Shown here: one piece after another, positions 35,036-47,269 of the stretch
Layout: every line of letters begins with the position of its first letter
How positions within the stretch are numbered: position 1 is the stretch's first letter
NCBI GenBank assembly: GCA_021234155.1
Contig: JAJEKV010000001.1
Span: 37,740,826-37,804,825, forward strand
Source of the DNA: Isoetes taiwanensis
Taxonomy: Eukaryota; Streptophyta; Lycopodiopsida; Isoetales; Isoetaceae
DNA length: 64,000 nt
Reading direction: 5' to 3'
The notes under the pieces: generated by a model
What the model saw: the letters and a program-made list of their open reading frames with translations, nothing else
Told to the model about the DNA's origin: nothing
Databases searched by the model: none
Program-made: the position numbers and the translations under genes

Positions 35036-36125
35036 ATGGTGTCGGCCTTGACCAGGGTAGTGCAGGGAGGCAGCGGCTATGGAGCTGAATTAGATTCATT
35101 CTCAGGCGAAGAATTTGGGATGAGCAGTGCGAAACGAGAGCGCGAAGAAGAATTTAATCCGAGCAGTGGAAGCAAGAGGGCGAGCGGGGGCGAGGAATGG
35201 AGCGGCTATGGATATGGGATTGTTAAACCCAAGGAAGAATCGCTTGATTCCGGGGCGAGATCCGGCGAAGGTACTGCGAGAGTTTTTGCTGGGATTTTTT
35301 TGAGCTCTGAATTGGGTTTTTTTTTGGGTTGATTTGATTGCTAATGTACAGGCTCGTTTCTATCGAGCAGAAAATCCCCGGCAATCCGACCCCGAAGCAG
35401 AAGCCGAACGGCCCAGGTACAGAGGAGTGCGCAGGAGGCCGTGGGGCAAATGGGCAGCGGAAATCAGAGATCCCCAGAAGGCCGCTCGCGTTTGGCTCGG
35501 TACCTTCGATACGGCGGAAGAGGCTGCCCGTGCTTACGATGCTGCAGCGGTCAGATTCAGAGGCCACCGAGCAAAACTAAATTTCCCACAAGAGCACCAT
35601 AGCTTCGCTCTCTCAGGTTCGGCCTCTTCTCCCCCAATCCCTCCGCATTTCGCAACCGCGGGAGCTCCTCCTTGGAACACAATTCCAATGTCAAATCCAA
35701 ATCCGAATCCGATTCCAAACCCAAATCAAAACCAGAATCAAAATCAAAATCAACCCCTCCTGGACGTCAATTCCTTCCTTCCCGTTCCCCCCTTCCCCCC
35801 GCCGCTGCAGCACGTCGAATTCCGCCATATCCCCATCCAGCACCCACCTCAACACACACATTTCCGATCTCCTTTCGATCCCCTTGCCCATTCCCAATTC
35901 CGGCGCCCCGATTGGCCCATCAATTTGAATGCGAACCTCCCTCCTAGCCCCTCGGATTTTTCTGCAGTTTCTTCTTCTTCTTCTTCTTCGTCTTCTTATC
36001 ATCGCCTTTCCATGCAGGCGCCTTTGCTCCAATCCCAATCCTCCGGCGATGAGTCCCTGCAGCAGATTGTTTCCGGAACCAGATTTGATTACAGAGATGA
36101 CCAGCCCAGTACGCGAGATTCATGA
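35036..36125 (+). CDS. AP2/ERF transcription factor, ABR1-like (group X) type
   Basis: Two exons, 35036-35270 and 35371-36125, give 329 residues. The donor is GAAG|GTACTG and the acceptor GAGCAG|AAAATCC, which keeps the frame; an earlier AG at 35350 would shift it. The single AP2 domain starts [20 protein letters not shown] and continues [20 protein letters not shown] then [11 protein letters not shown]. Ala and Asp at the two diagnostic positions (the A of KWAAEIR and the D of TFDTAE) mark it as ERF rather than DREB, so GCC-box (AGCCGCC) binding is expected. The N-terminus [11 protein letters not shown] resembles the conserved motif of Arabidopsis group X ERFs (ABR1/ERF110-115), which act in stress, ABA and wound or regeneration responses. 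The acidic and serine-rich N-terminus, the Asn/Pro repeat after the domain (about 35690-35755) and the polyserine stretch near 35966-36000 are low-complexity regions likely to act in transactivation. No stop or frameshift is seen. Confidence 0.88.
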
Positions 36126-37399
36126 TCGACATTTTGCTTCTCTTTTTTTCTTTGTTACAGTTAGTACAGTATTTATACTTGCAACAATTCAATGTACACA
36201 TGTTGTTCATGTCAACATTCTTTGGTGATGGATATTTATTTCTTCTTTCTTCGACTATTGACTAAACCGTTGAGAGGGCCTTACGTTGCATTTTGTGGAG
36301 CATTTTGTGGACTTGGTGGATTTTTTGTGATCTAAGGCTCGTTTAAACACTACCACACATGACAAATAAGGCGCGCTCAAATCATACAAACACAAACATC
36401 GACAACATAAACATATGATGGCATAGGCATGCATCCACACATGAGAATAACACCTTACCACCTCCTCCTCATAGTTTTTCTTTCTCAATCTTATTTCCAC
36501 ATCTAGTATCTATTTTAAACTAGTCTTTCTGTCTTGTTTTCACATCTATACACACCACACATAGTATCATGTTTTAAACACTGCCCTTCCATTTTCTTCT
36601 TATTTTTTCAAACCTCCTAGTATGTTCCAAACGGTTCCATTGACTTTCTAGTACCTTCTAATTTCAAAATTTGCAGTATTTTTTATTTGATCTTCCTGGG
36701 CTTCTCAATTTGGTCAGATGGTTTATTCGCGTGCTCATAGAATCAACATTTTCCTATACAACCACACCTGTCATAGTTCTCTATCCCAACCTCCTAGTAT
36801 GGTCAAATGGATTGTTTGTGCAGTCATAAAAAGTAAGATTTGCATTACAATCACAACAAGTTCTCTTCACCAACCTTAATCGTAGCTTCTAGCAAATTTT
36901 CTTGAGCAGTACCTTCCAGCAAATGCTTTTGACCATCATTATTGTACCTACTGCATCTACATGTGCATATGTTCTTGGCCATACCTGCTATACCTTTGGC
37001 ACACCCAACTTCTAACTAATTTTTGGGAAACAATATGGCATTTGAATCGCCTTCACACTTTTTGGTGCTGCCACGTGGGGCATCAATCCGTTGCTGAATG
37101 GTAGTCGAATCTACCATTCCGCATTGTTGTAGTTTAACTAGTTCTTGCAGGTTTAACTAGTCTTTGCTTTGCAGATGCATGACTCTGTGAGAGCTCCAAG
37201 AACCCAATTCTGTTTGTTGAAGCAAAGACTTATGGCATCGGCTTGCTTCTATGCTAGAAATATAAGTTAGAATAAAAAAGTGTTAAACAATAAGTAAACA
37301 ACTTAACTTATTCAATCCAATTCTTTAAGGCAACTAACTTAAATAACTTGCACTAGTTATATTAGCAATGCAACAACTCTTTAGAAATTCAGTCAACAC
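36126..37399. other. 3' flank of ERF gene, otherwise non-coding
   Basis: Presumably 3' UTR at first, then AT-rich sequence with no supported gene. Confidence 0.45.
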
Positions 37400-37841
37400 A
37401 TATTTCAATGGCATTGACCAATCTTTCTATAGCTTAACCATCACAATGGAATAGCCATTCCCTGGCAATCGTGATCACCTGCATCAACTCAAAGAATCAT
37501 ACATCTTTGTTTTATTTTATAGACACGATCCAAACTGATTGCAGTCAGTTTGGGATCAGTTCTTGCTGGGTCGCCTGTGCCATAAGAGCATGAGATTATT
37601 TGTTTGAATACTATTTGACCCCTTCATAATATCTATAAATATCATAAATATCATATCTTCACCCTTTACCGTTTAACCATGCATGCACATAATATTTCAT
37701 GATTAACCATTAATCCTTATAATCAACCACTAACCATTCAATGAACTTCAGCATCTTGTCTTATTTATCTTACCCTTATTATATCATCTGATCTTAATGA
37801 TGTCATCCTTACCCTTATATCTAACATTAATAATTCTAACA
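37400..37841 (-). mobile_element. Probable 3' LTR of a Ty1/copia element (end uncertain)
   Basis: On the minus strand a purine run (GAAGGGGAA) is directly followed by TGTTAGAATTATTAATG at 37841, a typical copia LTR start, right after the RNase H coding end. A TATA-like GTCTATAAAATAAAAC lies near 37525-37507. The lower-coordinate boundary is an estimate. Confidence 0.45.
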
Positions 37842-38800
37842 TTCCCCTTCATGTTAGATATTCTCTGTTAGATAATTCTGCATATTCAATCATCTGGTTT
37901 AAACCTTACAGTTCTCTGTATCTTTCTGCAACTTGTACTCTTTTTTGCTTCTTCATTGTTGTCACAACCTTGACTTGGACATGTTGTATGAGCAAAGCTT
38001 ATACCAATACTTTCCTGTAACTTTGCAAACCTAAGCACTGGAATTACCTTGGTCAACACATCTGCAATTTGTTCTGTGGTATTTTTGTACTCAACTGCAA
38101 TAATTCCTTTTGCAACCATATCTCTTATAAAGTGTAGTAGGCTTATTCTGTGCAGCACCTAACTCAGTTAATAATCTCCTTACCCAGACCACTCTCTAGC
38201 TGCTAAAGAAACAACATTATATTCTGCCGCTGCTATTGACATAGCTATACATCCTTGTTTTTTGCTTCTCCAGGATACTGTGCTCCTTTCAACTTGTAGA
38301 ATATATCTGAGATTGATGCTCTAGAGTCCAGGTCACCTTCCCAATCTGCATCTGAATATGCAGTTAGATCAAGACTATTATTTGAGAATGTTAGTCCCTT
38401 ATTATGTGTCCCCTTCAAAAATCTGAGTATATATTTTGCTGCACGCCTATGCTGCTTTCCAGTGTTGTTTCCAAATCTGCTCAACATATTTATACTAAAT
38501 GCTATATCAGGCTTGCTACAATTTGCCACATATAAAAGGCGTCCCACTAGCTCCCTATATGGATAATTTTCCATTTCCAATATTTTCTCTTCACTTGTAG
38601 GGCTTAAATCCATAGACAATTTCTGACCTGTGACCATACGAGATCTTACACTATTGCATTCAGTCATTCCAAATTTCTGTAACATGCCTTGAATATTTCT
38701 TTCTTAAGTCAATGTAATCCTTTTATGCTCTCGATCTCTGTGCACTTCAATACCAAGAAATCTTTTCAGAGTACCTAAATCTGTCATTTTGAATGTGTTA
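37842..38800 (-). pseudogene. Ty1/copia reverse transcriptase / RNase H remnant
   Basis: Minus strand, from about 38790: FLGIEVHRDREHKRITLT, a stop, then GMLQKFGMTECNSV, YRELVGRLLYVANCSKPDIA, and KYILRFLKGTHNKGL. TAYSDADWEGDLDSRASIS is the RNase H start. After a break at 38245 the next frame has FIRDMVAKGIIAVEYKNTTE and ADVLTK, the conserved copia RNase H end. The order and motifs are unmistakable for Ty1/copia (Pseudoviridae-type) plant retrotransposons. Stops and frame breaks (near 38705, 38245 and 38160) and the missing gag, protease and integrase show a dead, truncated copy. Confidence 0.88.
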
Positions 38801-38869
38801 CTCAACAGAGTTTTGCATTGATTTAAGCATTTTTTGTTCCTCATTCTTTTGGTCAGTCATATTTTGGTA

Positions 38870-39919
38870 CATCTATAGTGTGAAGCACATTTCTGAAAAA
38901 TGGAGAAGAAAGATGGATTCTTAGATATGGCAGATGAAGAAATCCAGAACATCCAGAATGAAGATCCAATTTTTAGGGTGAGTTTGACATCATTGTTTTT
39001 TTTTTTTTTTTTTTTTTTATTATAAGAATATGGTTTGCAAAGACTCACTTTGACCTAAGGTATGAATTATAAGGGCCGCAAGATGATCCATGTATTATGC
39101 ATAAATATCTTGGTATGCATGAACTATGATTTAATAGCTGATTCAAAGTGGGAATCAAAATCATACAGGGAAGTTGTAATGGGCACTTGGCACTTGGTGG
39201 TCTTCTTGAATGCATGAGCACTACCTATTCTAAAAAATGCTAACTTCTGCAAGACGTGAATCACCATGGACCATTAGATCCTGATACCTCCACTAATATG
39301 GCACATGGCAAATGTTTGAAGTTGTGTAAACCAACAGGGCATGGCTACTAAGTGAAATTCGAATTTTTGTGAACCTTTGGTTGCTATATTCTTTGTGGAT
39401 TTTACCATGCTTGCAAGGTTGAATTAGCTGGAAGGTTAGTACATCTGACTAAAGGTACATCTGACCCATGGTCCGCAGACAATATAAGGAAATTTCATAA
39501 GATGGTTCCATGGTTTCTCGATGCTGGATTCTAAAGTTAAAAATCTCAAAACTTGTGAGACACATGACACGTAGCTTGAGGGCTAGGTCAAATTGTGGAA
39601 GCTATAGTGGCATTATGGGCACATGGCACTTTTTGAATTCGTATACGTTACCTTGGCTGAACATTCTAACTGTGGAAAATGCGAAATACCATAGATATAT
39701 GACTTAAAATTTAAGTCAATTTGTGGATGAAAATAATATAGGGAAGTTGTAATGGCCTTATCATGCATGGCCGTTTAAGAAAGTGATATTAGGATATTAG
39801 GTTTTATATATGCAAAACCCTAACGTATGCATTTTTCTGAGTGCATCTGCGACCAAAACTACCAAAACTGCTAAGAGCTATTAACCATCATTCAAAAAAA
39901 TTGAGAATATGTCTTAATT
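38870..39919. other. Non-coding with a poly-T run
   Basis: No gene seen. A run of about 24 T lies at 38997-39020; it may be the poly(A) of a minus-strand retro-insertion but no target duplication was found. Confidence 0.45.
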
Positions 39920-40180
39920 TTGGTACTTTTTTCCGTCCGTTTTTTTTTTGTTTTTTATTCCCCGTCCGCCATTTTTTTTGTTTTTTCTCTCCATCCGCCT
40001 TTCTTGTTTTCATTTTCAATTTTCAATTTTCAGATTCCCGCCCGTCCGTTTTCCCCCCTTTTTTTCGTCTCCTATTCTTTTGCTCCCTCTCCTTATTTTT
40101 TTCCCTCCTCTAAATTCCCACCCGTCCCTTTTCTTTTACTCCCTCTTCGCTTTTAGTTGCTCCGCCTTCAGTTTTTTATT
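39920..40180. repeat. T/C-rich low-complexity tract
   Basis: Alternating T-runs and CCGTCCG/CCCGTCC islands without fixed period. Open frames across it (Phe/Pro/Ser-rich) are composition artefacts. Confidence 0.75.
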
Positions 40181-40639
40181 TTGTGTTTCTTCGTTTCTCA
40201 ACAAAGAGGTCCACGCCTCTTTTACCATATCGGGTAGGTTTTCCACAGACTTTCCACATCGAGCTTTTCCACAGGGTTTTCCATCGAGCTTTTCCACATC
40301 GAATTAGAAGGTGGAGTGCTTGGAGCAGCTTGGCGGATGGAACTTGGTGGATGAAGCACTTGGAGCCGACCCAGACGCAACAATACAATACTCGTTATCT
40401 CTTACGGATACTGCTAGGTATACTACCAATATCTCATCTGTTATCTCTTCTAGATATTACTCTGTTATTGCTAGGTAGACTTCGGCGGGGATGGTAATAG
40501 TCGATTCTTTGGAGAGAAGCCCTTGTAATTTTGACTTGATTCACGGTTGCTTCTTTGCAATACAAATTCGATGTTGAATCAGCCCAAAAATGCTCAAAAT
40601 CACAATTATTGAAGGGGCTTTGGGGTTGGGCATGATCTA

Positions 40640-41560
40640 ACTGTCAAATCCGACCTACTTTGAAGTGTTACGGTTTGCTAATTTCAAGATCACAGCCCAG
40701 GAAATTTGCTCAATTTCGTGATGTTGCAGGATTAAAATTTGCTCAATTTCGTGATGTTGTTGCGGGGTTTTGTGAAGAGCCCATAGTTGAAATCGCGCTG
40801 GCGCGATTTGAGGTGAGTGCCGGTGAAAAAAAAAAACATTTCAAAAAAAAAATCAAAAAAAAAAAAAAATGAAAATGAAAGCTGGCCTTTTGGCGCGATT
40901 TGAGGTTAGCCTATTCCTTGTTTTTGTCATTTTGGACATTTTTAAGGACATTTGAGAGTGATTGTCCTTGTTAAATCGCGCCGGTAGCGATTTTTGTATT
41001 TACTTTTTCCATAAAAAGTTGTTCTTTTTAAGCATTTTTGTAGGATGTTTTGTTATTATTTTTCTCTAAAAGCTGTTTTTTTTAACTATTTTGTAGGACA
41101 TTTTAAGTATTTTGGGCAGGATAAAATTGCATCAGGAGCATTATAAAGACTCTTCACGTTTGTAAAATCGTCTGTTTTGACCATTTTGTAGGACATAAAT
41201 TTTATTGTTTGTATAAATATTTGAGTTGAATCTGCATAAATGTAGTATGTTTATGTCCACAAAATCGCGCTTCGAAAATAAGGACTTGCTTGCAGTTAGT
41301 TATTCAAATATACTTGTTATTTTACTCTACAAATTTCGCGGTTGCGGATAATTGTGTTTAAAATATGCAATTTTTTAGGTTTTTATGTTGCCAAAACATA
41401 AATTTTTTAGGTTAAATTCCATCGTATTTTACAAGTTTCATCAAATTCAACACATGGTTATATAGCTAAAATGGCCTATAATAAGCCTATTCGGCGCGAT
41501 TTGGGACCAGACATAATCCCAATTTAATTGAATGATGGTTTATTTCGTGTAATATCTTTT
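40640..41560. repeat. AT-rich block with scattered GCGCGATTT motifs
   Basis: The word GGCGCGATTTGAGG or its reverse AATCGCGC occurs near 40788, 40800, 40893, 40975, 41265 and 41493, inside DNA that otherwise contains almost no CpG. The first two copies form a palindrome (AAATCGCGCTGGCGCGATTT, 40789-40808). A short tandem duplication, TTTGCTCAATTTCGTGATGT, is at 40706 and 40739. No coding potential is seen. Confidence 0.55.
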
Positions 41561-43320
41561 AGCAAGCCGGATCTGGATTGCTTGATGATTGAAGAGCTTA
41601 ACTAGCTTTTCCCTGTTTCATTTCATATTTGATTATGATGGCACGTAAGAAAGGAGATATGCAAGTAGTGATATGCAAGAAAGGAGATATGCAAAGCAGC
41701 ATGCAAATAGTGCGCAGAGCTGGGCGTTGGTTCTTCTCTGCTAGTTAAAGATTCGTTGCTTGATCATTCGGAAGCCTAAACGGTGCTACAAGGAAACGAA
41801 TTAGAGGAAATGACTGAGTCTGCAAGATTCCAAGCAATTTTGTGCCTCTTGGCAGGATTATAAACAACACAAGGCATTGTCACCAGGTCTGGAAGCTGTA
41901 CATTATTTCATTTCTTGAATTCCTTTGAATTTTAAGTTGAGATAAAAACATGTACAGGTTGATGTTCAGTAATGATTTTGGCATAGACTAATTGAATTTA
42001 TGTGTGAATCTATCTTTATATTGCTAGAACCGGTAGATATACAAAAACAGATGCATAGATCTTTATTATTTTCTGAAAGTGTGAGCATACTTGGCTATTA
42101 CGATGATTACGTTATCACTGGTTGGATATCAGAGCTTTGCATGATGCTTATATTTCTTAACTAAGATCTAGCTAGAGGTTTTGATGCTTATGAATGAGTA
42201 ATCCAGACGTTGGAATCGTACAGCAGAGAGAATAGATAAATGGATAAATATTGTTTCGGCATTGTGCTAAGCAACAGGAAACGTGAGAATTTTCAAGTAT
42301 TGATGTCAAGTATTAATCAAATAAAGAAAGACAAAGGAAATGGTGCAGATAACATCCTAATATATTGTAGCTTCAGATGATCTGAGTGCAAGTAGAAATA
42401 GCGGCAAAAAGAAGAGCAATAATGGTGTGCATTCAGCTGAAATTTCTCTGAATAAGCTGGATGAGTATGGCAACAAGGATTTCCTCAAACCCGATGGAAT
42501 TAAAATTTGAGACAAACGGCTCCTCTCAGGTCTGATTGAGTCAATTTAAATCCTTGTCTATTTCATGTAAAATGCTTGATGTATTTTTGATTAAATCTCT
42601 AGCTCGTTGCTATAATGCATTATCCTGCAGTTCACCTTATGTCTAATCATGGGCTTTGCACATCTTGCCTTAAGCCAAAAAGAAGCGGTACATCCATGCT
42701 TGCTCGACCATATAAATCTTTGGGCAAGCCCCAGAATATTAAGAGAGATTGTTAAGACCAAGGTGCCCAATTATTAAATCGGGGGTAGTTTCTTGTGTGT
42801 GGATGAATCCATGCGGCCGACCTTTATCCACTTCATGTAACTTCTTTGTAGAAGGTAAATACATGTAGCTAACTAATAACATTTCTGATCATAAAGAATG
42901 TCTTTGAACATAAGATCCTTTGATGGCATTACTGCTATTTTTAAGTTGTAGCATTGAATTCTGCGCGGAGTGCGGTGTCCTTTGAGTAATGCTTTTCTAC
43001 TAAGTATATGCTGTTGTATAGAGCTTTGTCCACAGATCTTAGACTATTGAATCTGCTTGTTACAACAGGTTATATTATTGTTCTACATTCTAAGTATGAT
43101 TTATCCCCCCTAGCATTTATACTCTCTTGCAGAACTTGAAAGCACCAAATTATAGAAGACCATGCATTCGCTGGGTATTAGTTAGTGGAAATGGCTATTC
43201 TGTTTTAATTCATGCATCTGCTAGATAATGTTGGCAGTAGATCTGATGCATTATGAATTTGCTACAGTATGACCAGATTTACAGGTTTCCTCTGAACTAT
43301 AATCAAGAGCATAACAGGGA
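41561..43320. other. Non-coding, no gene recognised
   Basis: AT-rich, no supported frames or motif families. Confidence 0.5.
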
Positions 43321-43910
43321 ATAAATTACTAATCGCATATTTCTTATTAGCCAGAATGACTTTAGCTAAACTTTCTCAATATTAATCCTAAAACTTTCTG
43401 TGGTTTAGCTAAACTTTACATATTTTTCCTCGTATACTTTCTAGCGTTTAGCTAAACTAATCTAAACATCATCCCAAAAATTTCTATGGCGTGGCCAATG
43501 GAAATTATTAGACCAAATTACTATACTTTTTTTCAATTGTTTCCACTTATTTTAGTCATTTTCTTTGTGAAAACATTCTAAACTAATGCTAATTAGCAAA
43601 ATCTATGACTCAAAATAATTTATAATGCTAGAAACTAAATTACTAATCATATATTTATTATAAACTAGAATGATATTAGCTAAACTAGCCCGAAATTCAT
43701 TCTAAAAGTTTCTATAGTTTAGCTAAACTATACAAAATTTCACTTTCTTACTTTCTAGCATTTGGCTAAAGAGCTCCAGGGTTGGTGCAATGCCGAAAAA
43801 AGTTAAGCTAAAATTATTCTTTTTTCCCCAATTTTTTCCATTTACTTTAGCCAATTTTTTTCAAAAAAGTGCTAAAAAATCGCCAAATAGCTAAGTTTAG
43901 CCCTTAAATT
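43321..43910. repeat. Diverged tandem duplication of about 300 bp
   Basis: TAAATTACTAATC(G/A)(C/T)ATATTT begins each unit (about 43323 and 43633). Both continue through TTAGCTAAACT, CTAAAA(C/G)TTTCT, GTTTAGCTAAACT, CTTTCTAGC and a TTTTTTC(A/C)... TTTCCA segment. TTTAGCTAAA, a palindrome, recurs several times per unit. The units are clearly related but much diverged. Confidence 0.65.
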
Positions 43911-44786
43911 ATTCCATGGAGCATAAAGATTTCATTGTCCTAGTTCTAGGGAGAACACATATTTCTAATCCTTGTAGTTTGTTTGATTACAAGCAAGGTT
44001 GATGGTTGTTACAATATGGATAAACATATACAGGGCCAATAAAAGCACTCAAAGCCAATATCAGATACTCTAAACATAAGCATTTTATGCTTGCTGGGCC
44101 AAATAAAACGGTAGACGTATGGGAGGATTAACATGCAGACTAATATTAAAATTGCTTGTGAATTATATGTTAAAGGCAGTGTAAGTTAAGCAGTCTTTGC
44201 TATCTTTCTATTGTGTTGATTCTTTGCTATCTTTCTATTGTGTTGAGGATTACATCCAAGGTGAAGGGCGATAAGCCCAAGAAATCTAAGCTTACCTGTT
44301 AGTGACTTAGGCTCTTACCCTTCTTAGGCTGTCCTTTGGTTTTCACTGCAGTGCTTAGGGTTTCTTGCTCCTTGTTGTGTTTTCATGATTAAAGGAAGCT
44401 ATGATTCTCTTTGGAACTTTCAATAAGCAATTACGGTAGAGTATTTACATAATGAAATGACATTCTGTAAATTAATATGTGTAATGCGTTGACAAGGTAC
44501 CATTGTATATATTTTATTTCCCCTCTTTTAAGATGACATGTGGACAATAATTTCTTGAATAAGGATATATATTATTTCTTGCATTGCTTTCTACATGATC
44601 TCGTGTATTTGAATTGAGTCTTGGCTATAAATTCTGGTAATTTCTTTGGCTTTAGTAAATGTTAACCATTTTTAAGGCTTAAGTCAAAGTTACACCTGTT
44701 TTGGCTTAAGGCTGCATATTGGCTTGAAGTGGTCTTTGCAAAAGGCCATGGATGGTAAAAGTCTGTTTGAACAGATTTTAAAAGGT
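43911..44786. other. Non-coding, no gene recognised
   Basis: A 20-odd-base direct duplication (TTTGCTATCTTTCTATTGTG) is at 44196 and 44222. Nothing else supported. Confidence 0.45.
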
Positions 44787-45070
44787 TTTTTTTTTTTTTA
44801 GGGTAAGAAATTTTATTGATATATAAATGGTACATAAGCCCTTATTCACCCATTTAGTGAAGAGCACAGAAAGATACACAACCAGCTAATGCAGTACTTT
44901 ATTGGAGCTCTCTCAACCTCTTCCTTGCTCATTAGTACTATGGGGGCCACCACTTTTCCAGAAAGTACTATAGCAATGGCCACAGCCTACTATGGAAGAT
45001 AATTCCTCAATTTCCTACAATCAGCTACTTATGTAACCACCATCATCCCCCACTAACCTAAAAAAAAACC
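44787..45070 (-). mobile_element. Probable L1-type LINE 3' end on the minus strand
   Basis: On the minus strand the sequence ends ATATATCAATAAAATTTCTT ACCCTAAAAAAAAAAAAA. That is a polyadenylation-like AATAAA followed by a poly(A) run at 44787-44800, the usual plant L1 terminus. No coding part is left, so this is a short 5'-truncated insertion. Confidence 0.5.
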
Positions 45071-45139
45071 GGCCCTAAGCTATTGCATTGTAAGTCCAAA
45101 CTCTATGAAACAACTAGAAAAGGGCCCGGCCGTCAGCTT

Positions 45140-45270
45140 TCACATCATTCCTCGGCTCGGCCGGCCTTCGGCCGGCCTCGCCTCGATCTGGACCCACCCA
45201 TGCCCTTCTTTTTTGTAGTATTCCTCGGCTCGGCCGGCCTCCGGCCGGCCTCGCCTCAATTTGGACCCCA
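45140..45270. repeat. Tandem pair of GGCCGGCC palindromes
   Basis: CTCGGCTCGGCCGGCCTTCG followed by GCCGGCC occurs at about 45152-45178 and, with CTCCGG in the loop, at 45226-45252, about 75 bases apart. Each is a hairpin (CGGCCGGCC / GGCCGGCC) followed by TCGCCTC and TTGGACCC-like sequence. These are islands of very high GC next to AT-rich DNA. Confidence 0.8.
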
Positions 45271-45281
45271 TTTCCCTTTTG

Positions 45282-45980
45282 TAGCATCTCTCTCTCCTCT
45301 CTCTGCTCTCTCTCTCCCCTTCTCTCTCTACTCTCTATTCTCTCTCTCCTCTATCTTCTCTCTCTCCAACCTTCCTTCTCTCTTCTCTATTTTCTCTCTC
45401 TTGTCTCTCTTCTCTCTCCTCCCTCTCTCTTAGAACTCTCTTCTCTCTCTTCCCTCTCTCTCATCTCTCTCTTCTCTCTCTCTTTTATCTCCCCTCTCTC
45501 TCTCCTCTCCTCTCTCCTCTCTCTATCTCCTACGTTTCTCTATCATCTCTCTTCTCTCTCTCTCTCTGTCCTCTTTCTTCTTCCTCTCCTCTCTCTCTCT
45601 CTCTCTCTCTCCTCCTTCTTCTCCCCTTTCTCTTTCTCTCCTCTCTTCTCTTCCCCCTCTCTCTCTTCTCTCTCTCCTATGTCTTCTCTCTCCCCCCTCC
45701 ATCTCTTCTCCCTCTCTCTCTTCTCTCTCTTCTCTCTCCTCTCTTCTCTCTCCTCTCTCTCTCTTCTCTCTCTTCTAAAAATATCTCTCTCTCCTCTCTC
45801 TTCTCTCTCCTCTCTCTCTTCTCTCTCTCTTTCCTCTCCCTTCTCTCTCTCTTTTCTCTCTTCTCTCTCCTCCCTTTCCTCTCTCTTCTCTCTTTTCTCT
45901 CTCTTCTCTCTCACGCCTCTCTCTCTCATCTCTCTCCTCTCTCTGCTCCCTCTCTCCCCTTCTCTCTCTTCTCTCTGCAG
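45282..45980. repeat. About 700 bp CT-rich microsatellite tract
   Basis: Almost pure CT/TCTC repeats with CTCC, CTTC and TCTCT variants on the plus strand; GA-rich on the minus strand. The Arg/Glu-rich and Ser/Leu-rich open frames here are artefacts. A second tract of the same type is at 51797-52130, at the other end of the LINE block. Confidence 0.92.
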
Positions 45981-46399
45981 GCAAAGGGGGAAGATAGACA
46001 GAGATTAAAGAAAGAATATTTTGCACTCACGAAATCAAAAAAGAAAAAGTGTGTGTATCGAGAGCAGGAGAGAGCTGATCACGTGACACTATAAGCGGAT
46101 CCCAAAAAATTGCGGAATGAGCTTAAGCCTAAGATGAAGCAGGGGACCCACTGGAAACCATGGCTTTAGTAAGCCAAGTCACGTAAGTTGTATCACATCT
46201 TGGGAGATATTAGCCGATAATATTGACTTACGAGGATGTAGGTGGTGCTTTGATTTGGAAGACTTAGAAGAAGGGTTAAGTCATCTTGCCAGCGGGAAAG
46301 CATTGATTCAATTGGTAAATTTGTAGCTGAAATGTTCAAATGGGCGAGGTAACTCAATACATGTTGCATTGTTGTCATTATTTAACAATGTTTTGGCGC

Positions 46400-47243
46400 A
46401 AAGGGTTTCCTCGCACTTGGCGGTGAGCGAGTTATCCCCTTGCATAAAATTTGGAGATGAGAATGATCCCGAAATTACCGAATGATTACGGTTAGTAGTT
46501 TATATGCCAAATTATTTCTTTGCTATCTTTGAATTGTAAATTGAGGACTGGGCTGAAAAACATAATGTTAGAGCCTTTGGGCCGGTGGGGCTTTAGACCA
46601 AAAAGATCTCAGTTGATCATTTTGGTTACTTTGCGAGCTATGGTTGATTCGGTTAAGGGTAAGAAAAAAACCCTTTATGCCCTTTTTGTTGATTATGCTA
46701 AAGCATTTGACACGGTATCTCGTAGTAATTTATGGGAGAGAATGGAGGCCCTAGGGGTACCAATTGAGCTTAGACATGCGGTGAAGATACTTTATGATAA
46801 AGTTTTGGTACAGCTATCATCCCCTACATTGAGCAATCTTGAGATGTGGTAGAAAGTAATATTGGAGTGAAGCAAAGGGTGCCCATTGTCGCCCACACTA
46901 TTTGGCCTATTCATAGACCAAGCCGCAGCTTGGATGTCCAGAATATGGCGGGGAGGGGACCCCATTGTTTAGATGCATGGTTCATTTGCTCTTATATCTT
47001 TGATGATGTTGTTCTTCTTTCCCGATTCGGTGGAAGGCATGCGAAGCATTTGGATCTTGGCACATTTTCGTGAAGTAGAAAAGTATGAGGGTAAATATGT
47101 CAAAGACTAAGATGATGGTATTTGGGACAAATAAAGTAGATCATCTTAAATTCCTCTATCATGGAGAACACGTGGAAATTGTCACCTCATATAAGTATCT
47201 AGGGATACATGTGGACAAAGGGGCATAAATTTGGAACTCTGCT
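46400..47243 (+). pseudogene. LINE reverse transcriptase, 5' portion
   Basis: Frames read in order: FGDENDPEI (RT start region), FRPKRSQLIILVTLRAMVD, KKKTLYALFVDYAKAFDTVS (RT block with the first catalytic aspartate), SNIGVKQ[R/G]VP for the GVKQGCPLSP block, and a DDVVLLSR segment (47008-47033) holding the YADD-like catalytic box in degraded form. Then TSYKYLGIHVDKGA, the thumb start. Multiple frameshifts and stops, including the TAG at 46850, make it inactive. RT would copy the element RNA at a nicked target site. Confidence 0.82.
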
Positions 47244-47269
47244 GTTCACTACAAAATTAAAGCCCATTC

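Noticed and set aside
39841-40307. Phe/Ser/Pro-rich overlapping frames
   Set aside because: T/C-rich low-complexity sequence, open in several frames at once.
45083-46026. Open frames rich in Ser/Leu (plus) or Arg/Glu (minus)
   Set aside because: Artefacts of the CT microsatellite.
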